DNA of 13,766 nt from DAORDI01 sp035345895 (GTDB lineage: Bacteria > Spirochaetota > Leptospiria > Leptospirales > Leptospiraceae), in assembly GCA_035345895.1 (NCBI GenBank), contig DAORDI010000137.1:1-13766 (forward strand), read 5' to 3'. This document shows, one piece after another, positions 1-7,729 of this stretch (the stretch's first letter is position 1; each line of letters begins with the position of its first letter). The notes beneath the pieces are model-generated. The model was not told the origin of the DNA, did not search any database, and saw nothing but the letters and a program-made list of their open reading frames with translations. The position numbers were made by a program, and so were the translations under genes.

Positions 1-790
1 CCTTCTGCAGAAGAGGCACTCTCTCCGTTTCGAGTTCAACTCCCAGATCACCTCTGGCAATCATAAGCCCGTCTGCAATTTCAATGATTTCATCTATATT
101 GGATATTGCTTCCGGTCTTTCAATCTTTGCAATGAGTCCTGTAAATGTGTCTCCCATATAACTTTTTGCAAGTTCCAGGTCCTTGGCTCTTCTGACAAAA
201 CTCAGTGCAATGAAATCCACTCCCAGCTCCAGTGCAAATTTCAGATCCAGTATATCCTTCTCAGACAGTGCAGGAGCAGTAATATTTGTCCCCGGAAGGT
301 TGATGCCCTTGTTGTTCTTGATTTTACCGGGAACTATGGTTTCCAGCTGAACTCTTTCTTTTTCTTTTTTTCTGACAATCAGAACAATCTTTCCGTCATC
401 TATCAGAACCCTGTCGCCAACATTCACATCGTCCACAAAATGAGTATATGTGGTGCTGATTTCTTCTCTGTTTCCGAGGAAATCTGTCTTTGTGTTCAGC
501 CAGATCAGATCGCCTTCCTTTGTCTCAAATTCGTTCCCTTCTATTTTTCCGGTTCTGATCTTAGGCCCCTGCAGGTCAGCAAGGATTCCAAGCGGTCTGC
601 CTGCTCTCAGTTCACACATCCTCAGCATATCAAAAACCTTTTTATGTTCAGAATGAGTGGAATGAGAAAAGTTCATTCTGGCAATATCCATCCCTGCATC
701 GATCAGTTTGGAAATGGTCTCTTCATTGTTGGAAGCGGGTCCGATTGTACAGACTATTTTGGTTTTTTTGGAAAGAAAGTGAATGTTCAT
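1..790 (-). CDS. pyk: Pyruvate kinase, N-terminal part (cut by the window edge)
   Basis: Pyruvate kinase makes pyruvate and ATP from phosphoenolpyruvate and ADP in the last step of glycolysis. About 263 N-terminal residues of a usual ~470-480 are present; the C-terminal part lies beyond position 1. The translation shows the family landmarks in order: TKIVCTIGPAS near the start, ARMNFSH, DLQGPKIRTG, the B-domain stretch around VDDVNVGDRVLIDDGKI, NNKGINLPG, and the active-site segment LIAKIERPEAISN with its catalytic lysine, followed by IARGDLGVELE, which holds metal and substrate ligands. The ATG at 788-790 is preceded by a good Shine-Dalgarno (AAGGAG on the minus strand, 796-801). The gene starts 67 bases after the four-domain cNMP protein, on the same strand and with no evident terminator between, so the two may be cotranscribed. 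The identification is secure. Confidence 0.97.
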   Translation of the reverse strand, partial: MNIHFLSKKTKIVCTIGPASNNEETISKLIDAGMDIARMNFSHSTHSEHKKVFDMLRMCELRAGRPLGILADLQGPKIRTGKIEGNEFETKEGDLIWLNTKTDFLGNREEISTTYTHFVDDVNVGDRVLIDDGKIVLIVRKKEKERVQLETIVPGKIKNNKGINLPGTNITAPALSEKDILDLKFALELGVDFIALSFVRRAKDLELAKSYMGDTFTGLIAKIERPEAISNIDEIIEIADGLMIARGDLGVELETERVPLLQK

Positions 791-795
791 AATGA

Positions 796-801
796 CTCCT
801 T
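796..801 (-). promoter_or_regulatory. Shine-Dalgarno of pyk
   Basis: AAGGAG on the minus strand, five bases before the pyk ATG. It is one of the few canonical ribosome binding sites in this window and fixes the pyk start. Confidence 0.8.
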
Positions 802-857
802 GCGCTGCAGGCAATTGATGAATTTATTTAGTCTGGAAAATCCGTCAGTAAATTTAT

Positions 858-2573
858 TCAGATTTTTTTCTCGTACATATCGTACTCTATATTAAGCTTG
901 GTTACGGCTTTTTCCATAATAATCAGTTTCCAGATTACTGTTCTGAGGAGGCTTAAAAGAAAACCTGGATTGATCTGAATGATTTTCTGAAGGATTTTTA
1001 TGTCAATGGAAGCAATCTTTGCTCTTTCGGAACTGACGATCATTGTCTGATAGCGCGGCATCGTTGCCACAAGGGAAACCTCTCCGAAAAAATCACCTGC
1101 TTCCAGATTGGTGATCTGATAAATTCTTTTATTGTATATCTTCACTACAGAAACGCTTCCCTGAAGCAGAAAGAACATCATCCCGTTGGAAGCATCTCCC
1201 TCGCCGAAAATCCGGTCGCCTTTCTTCAGGTTTGAACTGTAGACGCTGTGCACATACTTGAAAATATTTATATTTTCTATTCTGCTTTCCTTGAGACTGA
1301 TTTCCAAATTGGAATCGATATCAGGAATCTTTTTGATCAGTTTGTCCAGAGTAGTTTCAGCACGGAGAAGACGGGCAATCGTTGCCTTCAGAATGGACAT
1401 CATCAGACTGGGATTCTGCTTGGTCTGCTCAATAAATTTCCGCTTACTGAAAAGGATCAGGTCTGCAGAATCTGAGCGGACGGCAATTGTAGCAGTTCTG
1501 GGCTGATTGGAAATCAGCGAAAGTTCACCGAAAAAATCGCCCTTTCTGAGTATGTTCACCAGTTCTTTTTTATTTTCCCCTCTGTTTTTGAAAACGGAAA
1601 ACTCCCCGTTGAGGATGAAGTACATTGTTTCATTGGAGGGATCATTTTCTGCAATAATCACTTCGCCTTTTTTCACAGAACGGATATCTGCTTCTTTCTT
1701 TTCGTTCTCCAATTCTGTCTTAAGTGCATTGTTGGCCTTCTCGGTATTGATCAGCTTCCAGATGAAAGACTTGAGTTCAAGAAGAACAACCTCGGGATAA
1801 ATCTCCACAATCTTCATAAAAACTTCTCTGTCGATAGGAACAATCTCAGCGTGGTCGGACGTGACTAGCATTGTAGAAAGTCTGGCTCGGGACGTGAAAA
1901 AGGACACATCTCCGAAAAAATCCCCTGCTTCCAAAGTATGGAGAACTAGATTTTTATCCCCTACCCTCTTTACAGATTTGACCTCTCCACGAACAATAAA
2001 ATACATAAATCCGTTTGAGGCCTGAGTTTCAAAATACACTTTTTCTGCTTTTTTATAAGTTTCAGAGTGGAGTGACTGAAGATAATCAATCACTTTAAGA
2101 TTGTTGATTCTCACCTTGTTCTGATTGAGTTTTGCAATCAGATCTGTTCTGAACCCGGAAAATTTCTGGAGATGCTTGTCCAGCTGGGATTCTGCCTTGA
2201 ATACTCTGGCTACTGCTGCCCGGAGTATGGAAAACATAAGAGTGGGATTTGTACGAGTCTGCTGAATGAATTTGCTTTTGCTGAAACTGATGACCCTTGC
2301 AGTGTCTGATTTTACTTTTACAGTGGCAGTTCTGGGCTGATCCGATACAAGCGCAATTTCCCCAAAAAACTCGCCTGCAGGAAGCTGATTGATTTCTTCC
2401 TGATGACTGCCTCTGTTTTTCAGTACAGTCATATCTCCTGATACAATAAAGTACATTGTTTCATTGGAAGCATCCCCCTCAGACATAATTATGTCGCCGA
2501 GTTTATATTCCTTAGAATCAGTATCAGCCAGAAAATTACTGCTGATCATCTCTTTAATGTTCGGATTTCCCAT
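858..2573 (-). CDS. Protein of four tandem cyclic-nucleotide-binding domains
   Basis: The 571-residue protein consists almost entirely of four cNMP-binding (CAP-family) beta-barrel domains, at roughly residues 20-130, 165-280, 298-408 and 445-555. Each has a phosphate-binding-cassette-like motif: FFGEIALVSDQPRTAT (R81), FFGDVSFFTSRARLST (R231), FFGELSLISNQPRTAT (R359) and FFGEVSLVATMPRYQT (R507). Domains 1 and 3 are very alike, as are 2 and 4, so the layout is A-B-A'-B' from duplication of a two-domain unit of about 277 residues. No helix-turn-helix, kinase, channel or other output domain is visible, nor a signal peptide. It is therefore probably a cytoplasmic cNMP sensor or scaffold; the ligand and partners are unknown. 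The ATG at 2573 has only a distant GGGGAAA upstream; an in-frame ATG eight codons in is an alternative. pyk follows 67 bases downstream. Confidence 0.93.
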   Translation of the reverse strand: MGNPNIKEMISSNFLADTDSKEYKLGDIIMSEGDASNETMYFIVSGDMTVLKNRGSHQEEINQLPAGEFFGEIALVSDQPRTATVKVKSDTARVISFSKSKFIQQTRTNPTLMFSILRAAVARVFKAESQLDKHLQKFSGFRTDLIAKLNQNKVRINNLKVIDYLQSLHSETYKKAEKVYFETQASNGFMYFIVRGEVKSVKRVGDKNLVLHTLEAGDFFGDVSFFTSRARLSTMLVTSDHAEIVPIDREVFMKIVEIYPEVVLLELKSFIWKLINTEKANNALKTELENEKKEADIRSVKKGEVIIAENDPSNETMYFILNGEFSVFKNRGENKKELVNILRKGDFFGELSLISNQPRTATIAVRSDSADLILFSKRKFIEQTKQNPSLMMSILKATIARLLRAETTLDKLIKKIPDIDSNLEISLKESRIENINIFKYVHSVYSSNLKKGDRIFGEGDASNGMMFFLLQGSVSVVKIYNKRIYQITNLEAGDFFGEVSLVATMPRYQTMIVSSERAKIASIDIKILQKIIQINPGFLLSLLRTVIWKLIIMEKAVTKLNIEYDMYEKKI

Positions 2574-2718
2574 TTTTTACAATTTCCCCAAACATCTTCA
2601 TGGATCTGTGTTTTCTTTCAAGTCTTTTTCGATTTTTCAAAAGGTCCGGTAAAAAAAGCATCCGTATATGCAAAAGCAGATTATGCCTGAATTTCTCTCT
2701 TTCTCTGTTTCTCTAAAT
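2574..2718. other. Intergenic gap between dioxygenase and four-domain cNMP gene
   Basis: A gap of 145 bases between two same-strand genes, the longest in the left gene block. I see no convincing hairpin-plus-U-tract terminator and no clear -35/-10 pair. Its length still makes it the likeliest place for a promoter serving the four-domain cNMP gene and pyk. Confidence 0.4.
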
Positions 2719-3486
2719 TCAGCTGAACAGTACCGAACGCATCGAAATTGAACCCATAGTCAGGCCCTTAACAGGAAAACTGATTTTGTCCTTTTCAGTC
2801 GAAGCCCCCAGAATATACATCAGGGGATAATAATGATCGGGGGAAGGAACTGATTTCAAAGCAGGTTCGCCGAGAGTCTTCCAGCTGTTTAATGCTTTTA
2901 TATTCCTTTCCAGAATGAGTTTCTCCACTGTCCCGTCAAAACTCTCCGCCCAGGGATATCCTGTCGTATCATTAAAACGTATTGTTCCCAGATTATGCAC
3001 GATGTTTCCGCTTGCAAGAATCAGCACTCCCTCTTCTCTGAGAAATCTCAAAGCTGCACCCAGTCTGTAATGATAGTCTGCATTGTCTTTTTCATAATTG
3101 ATGCTCATCTGCAGAACAGGAATATCTGCCTTAGGATACATTTGAATCAGTATTTCCCAGGTACCATGATCCAGACCCCAGTCCTCGGTTTTTCCTATGC
3201 TGAATCCCTGAACCTTTTCCGAGATTTCCTTTGCAAGAGAAGGAGAACCGGGACAGCTGTATTTCAGTCTGTACAGTTGTTCAGGAAAACCGCCAAAATC
3301 GTAAATTGTTCCGGGAGGATCGGCAGTGCATACATAGGTTCCTCTGGTCAGCCAGTGAGCAGATATGCAGAGAATTGCCTTCGGCTTCTGTATCTCTTTT
3401 GCAATATTTTTCCATGCTCTGGTATACTCGTTGTCTTCCACAGCATTCATAGGGGAACCGTGTCCCATAAACAGTACAGGCATCAT
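2719..3486 (-). CDS. DODA-type extradiol dioxygenase (YgiD family)
   Basis: Member of the class III extradiol ring-cleavage dioxygenase family that includes E. coli YgiD and plant DOPA 4,5-dioxygenase. These enzymes use a metal ion held by histidines to open catechol-type rings. About 255 residues, the normal family length. Conserved histidines are visible in FMGHGSPMN (H9), SAHW (H44), DHGTW (H107), SGNIVHNL (H164) and PSPDHYYPL (H218). The true substrate cannot be read from the sequence. The reading frame extends to a TTG at 3492, but ATG at 3486 or 3483 gives the N-terminus MPVLFMGHGSP typical of the family, so 3486 is used here. The start lies 8 bases after the stop of the lipase gene and lacks its own Shine-Dalgarno, which suggests translational coupling. 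Confidence 0.92.
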   Translation of the reverse strand: MMPVLFMGHGSPMNAVEDNEYTRAWKNIAKEIQKPKAILCISAHWLTRGTYVCTADPPGTIYDFGGFPEQLYRLKYSCPGSPSLAKEISEKVQGFSIGKTEDWGLDHGTWEILIQMYPKADIPVLQMSINYEKDNADYHYRLGAALRFLREEGVLILASGNIVHNLGTIRFNDTTGYPWAESFDGTVEKLILERNIKALNSWKTLGEPALKSVPSPDHYYPLMYILGASTEKDKISFPVKGLTMGSISMRSVLFS

Positions 3487-3494
3487 AGGCAATA

Positions 3495-5231
3495 TTAGGA
3501 AGGAAAGAAAAGTCTCTTGATCTCATCGAGATGCTTTTCTGCTTCTGATTCTCCTTTATTTATAATTTCATCATATCTGCGAAAATCAAAAAGATTGAAC
3601 TCCTCCAGATGAAAATGCAGGAAACAGTCCATTCTCGAAAGTCTGGCCTTGGTAATTTCTCTTCCTTCCAGCATATTTGCCCTTCCCATAATCTTTAGAA
3701 TCGGAGGATATTTTATGTACTCCCAAAGACTCTTGAAAAGAGACTTTCCTGTCTCTTTTCTGTTTTCGAGAAGCTGATACAGTCCCCTGTCCTTCAGAGG
3801 GGAAACATTGACTGACAGAATTCTGTCTGCACCCTTGTTTCGAATCAGGTTGTCAGGCACATTGTTCAGTGTGCCCCCGTCCACAAGAAGATGCTCGCCG
3901 AGAAAAACAGGAGGGAAAACCGCAGGAAGACTCATCGCACACAAAAGTGCCTCCCAAAGAGGTCCTTTGTCAAAGACATACTCTTCTCCCGTCTGAATAT
4001 CGATGGCTGACGTCACAAAGGGAATACGGTAATCTTCAATTCGTTCATCTCTGAAAACCTCCTTGAGCATCTTCTTCATTTTTTTTCCCTTATAAAACGA
4101 AATGAGCGGAATGGTAGGATCGAAAGGACTTTCCAGTCCCCCGAAAAATCGGCGGACAGTCTTTTCAATTTCGGAAACCATATCTCCTCTTGCATAGAGT
4201 GCGCCTACAACTGCTCCCATGGAAGATCCTGATACGAAATCGAAATGGATTTTTTCTTTCTCAAGCACGCGCAGAAGGCCTACATGGGCAAGAGCTCTGG
4301 CACCTCCGCCGCCTAGAGTCAGACCTCTTGTACGAGATACTATGAATCTCGAAAGCAGTTCCCTGTTGTAAAAAATTTTCTCTGCAGAAGACTCGCCTGC
4401 AGGATACATTGTATTTCTTTCCTGAATGTACCGAATGCCTCTTCCCTCAAAATTGCGGATGTCTGTTCTGATCTTCCGGAAAAAATCCAGCTTGTTTGTC
4501 CAGGCCAGATTCACCTCATTTTCATAAAATATTATATAATCCGCGTGACTTGCAATATGCTCAAACATGAAAAAATCATTAATTCTGTCCAGCTTCAGAT
4601 GAATCACGGGGTATTTCTGACGGTTTTCACTCAAGAATTTCAGGATCTTTTCCTGATTCAGTCCCTTAAAACTGTCAGGATTCAGTACGATGGATTTTCT
4701 GCCGGCTGCCTGTTCGCAGGATTTTACCACTCTCGTCACTTCTGCATTAAAATCAGGAATGGCATCAAACTTCACATGACAGATAAATCTTCTGGGATAA
4801 GTTTTTTCATTCTTGGTCAGAATATTTTCACGGAACCGTGAAGAGATCATAGTAATCAGATTCTGAGAGAGCTGTCTGTCCGATTCTGAAAGTCTGAGGA
4901 ATTTTTCACCGTTGATCTCATACATCAGACAGTCCATGGAAGCCTCGGCAGTGCTGGAATGAGGAAGCTTTGTCACAAGGCTGATCTCAGCGAGCGCATC
5001 TCCTGGACTCATAAAGACTTCACCGCTCCCGTACTTCAGCATCACCTCGCCGTACCGGACAATGAAAAGTTTATCTGAAGGCTCGCCTGCAGTGAAAATC
5101 GCTTCCTTATTGTGCACTTTGCGCTCGATGACCAGCTCGGCAAGCTTCTGGAGTGTAAGCGGCTTGACCTTCGCAAACAAAGGACATTTTTTCAGAAAGT
5201 CCCTTCTGTGTTTAATTGCCTTGGAATCCAT
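3495..5231 (-). CDS. Patatin-like phospholipase with N-terminal cNMP-binding domain (NTE-like)
   Basis: A 578-residue serine lipase of the neuropathy-target-esterase type, expected to hydrolyse lysophospholipids or phospholipids at the membrane. N-terminal residues ~15-135 form a cNMP-binding fold (AGEPSDKLFIVRYGEV, then a phosphate-cassette-like AEISLVTKLPHSSTA). A linker of about 160 residues follows. The patatin domain starts near residue 300 with the oxyanion loop GGGGARALAHVG, the nucleophile elbow GSSMG (Ser337) and the catalytic DGG (Asp451), so the Ser-Asp dyad is intact. The usual arginine of the cNMP cassette (PR) is histidine here (PH, residue 91) and the preceding FG is AL, so canonical cAMP/cGMP binding is doubtful. 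The frame opens at a TTG (5240), but the ATG at 5231 is preferred; neither has a clear Shine-Dalgarno. It lies 66 bases after gcvT and just before the dioxygenase gene. Confidence 0.94.
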   Translation of the reverse strand: MDSKAIKHRRDFLKKCPLFAKVKPLTLQKLAELVIERKVHNKEAIFTAGEPSDKLFIVRYGEVMLKYGSGEVFMSPGDALAEISLVTKLPHSSTAEASMDCLMYEINGEKFLRLSESDRQLSQNLITMISSRFRENILTKNEKTYPRRFICHVKFDAIPDFNAEVTRVVKSCEQAAGRKSIVLNPDSFKGLNQEKILKFLSENRQKYPVIHLKLDRINDFFMFEHIASHADYIIFYENEVNLAWTNKLDFFRKIRTDIRNFEGRGIRYIQERNTMYPAGESSAEKIFYNRELLSRFIVSRTRGLTLGGGGARALAHVGLLRVLEKEKIHFDFVSGSSMGAVVGALYARGDMVSEIEKTVRRFFGGLESPFDPTIPLISFYKGKKMKKMLKEVFRDERIEDYRIPFVTSAIDIQTGEEYVFDKGPLWEALLCAMSLPAVFPPVFLGEHLLVDGGTLNNVPDNLIRNKGADRILSVNVSPLKDRGLYQLLENRKETGKSLFKSLWEYIKYPPILKIMGRANMLEGREITKARLSRMDCFLHFHLEEFNLFDFRRYDEIINKGESEAEKHLDEIKRLFFPS

Positions 5232-5297
5232 GCTAGGCAAAGATTTCAGCCAAGTAATCTAAAATCAAGAAGATTTCAGGGTTCAGGCTGATTATCC

Positions 5298-6395
5298 TTA
5301 TTTCTTCACGCTTCCTGGAATGAATTTGCTCTGGTGAATTGCCGCCTTTTTCTTTTCTCCTCTGATCTCTGCAAAAACTTCAGTTCCGTCAGGAATACCG
5401 GTCCTGAGAACGGCAAGAGCAATGCTCTGACGAAGCGACGGTGAATAAGAACCGGAAGTGGTCAGTCCGATTTCATTTCCTGATCCGTCAAACACCTTGA
5501 AATTTTCTCTGAGAACTCCAGGTTCTTTCAGAATCATTGCATAGAGGCTCACCTTCGCTCCGTTTTTTTTATCATTAATAATCCTGTCATATCCCAGATA
5601 AGGGGCATCTTTTTCCTTTACAATCCAGCCGATTCCTGACTCCACCGGTGTTCTGGTTTCATTCAGTTCATGGCCGTAGAGAGGATACTTTGCTTCAAGT
5701 CTCAGGGTGTCTCTTGCTCCCAGTCCTACAGGCACAAGACCGTCTTTTTTTTTCATTTCCAGAATCTCGCTCCAGATGGACAGTCCAAGAGAAACAGAAC
5801 TGTAAATCTCAAATCCGTTCTCGCCTGTATATCCTGTCCGAGATACAATCATTTCCTCCCCTCTGAATTTCACAGGAGCAAAATGATAATACTTTATATG
5901 AGAAATATCCTGTCCTATATAATCAGAAAACATATGATCTGCCTTGGGGCCCTGAATCGCTATCTGGTGCCAGGAACTGCTTTCATTTCTGATCTGAACG
6001 GAACTGCTGTTGTATTTAAGAAAATGCTCATATACCTTTTCATAGTTGGATGCATTTGAACAGATCATAAACTTGCCGGCGCTGAATCTGTATACAGTGA
6101 TATCATCCACAAGACCGCCATTTTCATTGACAACTGCATTGTACTGAACCTGTCCGTCATGCATTCTGGAAACAGTATTGCAGGTCAGTCTTTCAAGAAG
6201 CTCCAGAAGTTCCTTTTCACTGCCTTCCAGGAATATTTCTCCCATATGAGAAACATCAAAAAGACCTGCAGCCTCTCTTGTCGCCAAATGTTCCTGGATG
6301 ATTCCAGTATATTGAACAGGCATATCCCATCCGCCGAACGGAACCATTTTGGCTCCTGACTTTTTGTGGATTTCATTCAAGGGAGTTTTTTTCAT
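5298..6395 (-). CDS. gcvT: Aminomethyltransferase, glycine cleavage system T protein
   Basis: GcvT takes the aminomethyl group from lipoylated H protein, passes the methylene to tetrahydrofolate and releases ammonia. The 365-residue length is normal. Family landmarks are present: MVPFGGWDMPVQY near the start, LFDVSHMGEI, the catalytic-Asp segment NGGLVDDITVYRF (D97/D98), SRTGYTGENGFEI, and GLGARDTLRLEAKYPLYGHE near the substrate and folate site. The intact DD motif argues for a true T protein rather than the YgfZ folate-binding paralogue. The ATG has GGAAG four bases upstream (6400-6404). gcvH and gcvP are not in the window: the gene downstream is the lipase and the gene upstream is a DUF4349 membrane protein. 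gcvT here is thus detached from its usual partners on both sides. Confidence 0.97.
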   Translation of the reverse strand: MKKTPLNEIHKKSGAKMVPFGGWDMPVQYTGIIQEHLATREAAGLFDVSHMGEIFLEGSEKELLELLERLTCNTVSRMHDGQVQYNAVVNENGGLVDDITVYRFSAGKFMICSNASNYEKVYEHFLKYNSSSVQIRNESSSWHQIAIQGPKADHMFSDYIGQDISHIKYYHFAPVKFRGEEMIVSRTGYTGENGFEIYSSVSLGLSIWSEILEMKKKDGLVPVGLGARDTLRLEAKYPLYGHELNETRTPVESGIGWIVKEKDAPYLGYDRIINDKKNGAKVSLYAMILKEPGVLRENFKVFDGSGNEIGLTTSGSYSPSLRQSIALAVLRTGIPDGTEVFAEIRGEKKKAAIHQSKFIPGSVKK

Positions 6396-6418
6396 AATTC
6401 TTCCAATAGTAATTTCAG

Positions 6419-6434
6419 CCGAAACGGATTTCGG
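6419..6434. promoter_or_regulatory. Perfect hairpin in the gcvT leader
   Basis: CCGAAA (6419-6424) and TTTCGG (6429-6434) pair perfectly across a four-base loop. In the minus-strand transcript this ends 23 bases before the gcvT start and just ahead of its Shine-Dalgarno. No run of U follows, so it looks more like a leader or processing structure than an intrinsic terminator. Function is not known. Confidence 0.45.
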
Positions 6435-6438
6435 TCAT

Positions 6439-6461
6439 CTGCATTCAGAAGAAAAATGCAG
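6439..6461. promoter_or_regulatory. Second perfect hairpin between the DUF4349 gene and gcvT
   Basis: CTGCATT (6439-6445) and AATGCAG (6455-6461) form a seven-base-pair stem with a nine-base loop. It lies about 20 bases past the stop of the DUF4349 gene and directly before the other gcvT-leader hairpin in the minus-strand transcript. It could attenuate readthrough or protect a 3' end. It lacks a proper U tract on the minus strand. Confidence 0.4.
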
Positions 6462-6481
6462 AAGCAATTTGGCAAGTAAAA

Positions 6482-7477
6482 TCATAATCTGCTTTTCTTT
6501 GTTTTGGTGTTTTTCCTGTCTGCAGTTTCAGGAATCTTTGCATCTGATTCGCTGTTTTCCTGAGCAGTTTCATCTCTGAACCGAAAGAATATTTCCCTGA
6601 TCAGATTCAGTCTTTCTGCGATCAGAAGAACAGCGAGAATGAAGAGACTTGCAAAGAAAAGCATCACTGCACCGAGGAGATAGTATTTGACGGTCCATTC
6701 AAATGCGACTTTAAGTCTTCTGGCAGTGTCCTTGAAAAAGCCTGGACTTGCAGTGCTGCCTTTTTCCGTCAAGGTAAACTTGACTGTGCAGAACTCATTC
6801 TCCTCATCAAAGTCCCCCAGTTTGACTCCCAGATTCTGAATTTCTTTTTCAATTTCCAGAATCCTGTTTTCCAGTTCAATCATCTCTGAAATTTTTCCGC
6901 TTCTGCTTTTCAGTGCAATCAGTGAATCTCTATATTTCTCCTGGGAAAGTCTCTGTGCATTCAGATCTCTGTACTCATTCGTTTTGTCTGTCTTTGTAAT
7001 CTGGATACTGGTAATATTTCCTATTTTCCTTACTTCAGAAACCATTTCATCAAATTTTCCAGGATCAACACCTATTCCGAGTCTCAGCATTCTCCTCCCG
7101 GCAAGTCCGGAATTCTGTTCCAGCTGAATCTGCGCGCCCAGTTTCTGAATGGAACCTCTCAGTTTTTTTTCCTCCTTCTCGAATTCGTCGGTTTTCGAAT
7201 TCAGGGCACCGACCTTTTCATATTTCTGTCCAGAAAGAAACTGAGCAGTGCCGCCTTCCTTTGGTAACTTTTTCCCTTTATCCGATGCATAATTTCTCTT
7301 GCCTGTTTCAAATTCATTCTGCTGACCAAAAGACTGTTCAGGATGAGAGTCCGTGACATTCGCTTCTCCGAAAGAAAAATACCCGTAAGCAAACCTTAAA
7401 GCCATCAGAACAAAAAAAACCGCACCTGCATATCTGAACAGAAGCAGAAATCTTTCCTTGAAATTTGAATTCTTCAT
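6482..7477 (-). CDS. DUF4349-family membrane protein
   Basis: A 331-residue protein with the DUF4349 layout: an N-terminal membrane segment (about 15-33), a charged, probably extracytoplasmic region, a core (about 125-238) with the typical VRKIGNITSIQI and TNEYRDLNAQRL blocks, a coiled coil (about 175-220), and a C-terminal membrane segment (about 264-287) followed by a charged, Lys-rich tail. The family has no established biochemical role, so none is assigned. The open frame runs up to 7555, but the ATG at 7475-7477 has AGGAGA five bases upstream (7483-7488) and begins just before the membrane segment, so this start is chosen. It is the first gene of the left minus-strand block and is divergent from the histidine kinase. 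Confidence 0.9.
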   Translation of the reverse strand: MKNSNFKERFLLLFRYAGAVFFVLMALRFAYGYFSFGEANVTDSHPEQSFGQQNEFETGKRNYASDKGKKLPKEGGTAQFLSGQKYEKVGALNSKTDEFEKEEKKLRGSIQKLGAQIQLEQNSGLAGRRMLRLGIGVDPGKFDEMVSEVRKIGNITSIQITKTDKTNEYRDLNAQRLSQEKYRDSLIALKSRSGKISEMIELENRILEIEKEIQNLGVKLGDFDEENEFCTVKFTLTEKGSTASPGFFKDTARRLKVAFEWTVKYYLLGAVMLFFASLFILAVLLIAERLNLIREIFFRFRDETAQENSESDAKIPETADRKNTKTKKSRL

Positions 7478-7482
7478 AATAA

Positions 7483-7488
7483 TCTCCT
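7483..7488 (-). promoter_or_regulatory. Shine-Dalgarno deciding the DUF4349 gene start
   Basis: AGGAGA on the minus strand, five bases from the ATG at 7475-7477. It selects this start over the in-frame upstream extension to 7555. Confidence 0.8.
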
Positions 7489-7567
7489 GCAGCCGATATA
7501 ATCTGAATTCGATTTTCGAAAACGATTTTTTAACAGATTTCAGCAGTTTGCACACCCTGATGATGCG

Positions 7568-7638
7568 TGCAGGCCGCTGAAAAGACTGACTGTTGTTTCA
7601 CTCTGATCCGAATGCCGACCTGCATAAGATTCAGTCAG
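7568..7638. repeat. Two interlocked inverted repeats in the divergent intergenic region
   Basis: TGCAGG (7568-7573) is complementary to CCTGCA (7619-7624), and CTGACTG (7586-7592) is complementary to CAGTCAG (7632-7638). The arms interleave (a-b-a'-b'), so the two stems would form a pseudoknot or exclude each other rather than nest. The region sits between two divergent genes and could be an operator region or a leader structure. Short repeats like these also arise by chance. Confidence 0.35.
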
Positions 7639-7657
7639 ACAGTAAAAAAAGAATTTA

Positions 7658-7690
7658 TTCACAAGTACATAAAAGATCTGAAAATATAAT
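7658..7690 (+). promoter_or_regulatory. Possible promoter of the histidine kinase gene
   Basis: A perfect TATAAT lies at 7685-7690, about 40 bases before the kinase start. The nearest -35-like hexamer, TTCACA (7658-7663), is 21 bases upstream of it, longer than the usual 17, so the -35 assignment is weak. The TATAAT match in an AT-rich upstream region is the only strong element. Confidence 0.4.
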
Positions 7691-7729
7691 TTACTTTTAA
7701 ACTGACCTACGATTCAATTATTCTTGCTC

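Noticed and set aside
440..895. Plus-strand ORFs opposite pyk and the four-domain cNMP gene
   Set aside because: They lie antisense to clearly conserved genes and have no family features of their own.
2574..2718. Intrinsic terminator after the dioxygenase gene
   Set aside because: Runs of T occur, but no convincing GC-rich stem precedes them on the minus strand.
3495..5231. Patatin lipase next to cyclic-nucleotide-binding proteins as a CBASS-like or other cyclic-nucleotide defence system
   Set aside because: No CD-NTase or cyclase, no Cap2/Cap3 accessory gene and no phage-related context is present. The lipase is of the housekeeping NTE-like type with a CAP-family domain, and its neighbours are metabolic genes.
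6396..6481. Glycine riboswitch upstream of gcvT
   Set aside because: The gap is only 86 bases, too short for a usual tandem aptamer, and the conserved glycine-aptamer core is not seen. The structure visible is two simple hairpins.
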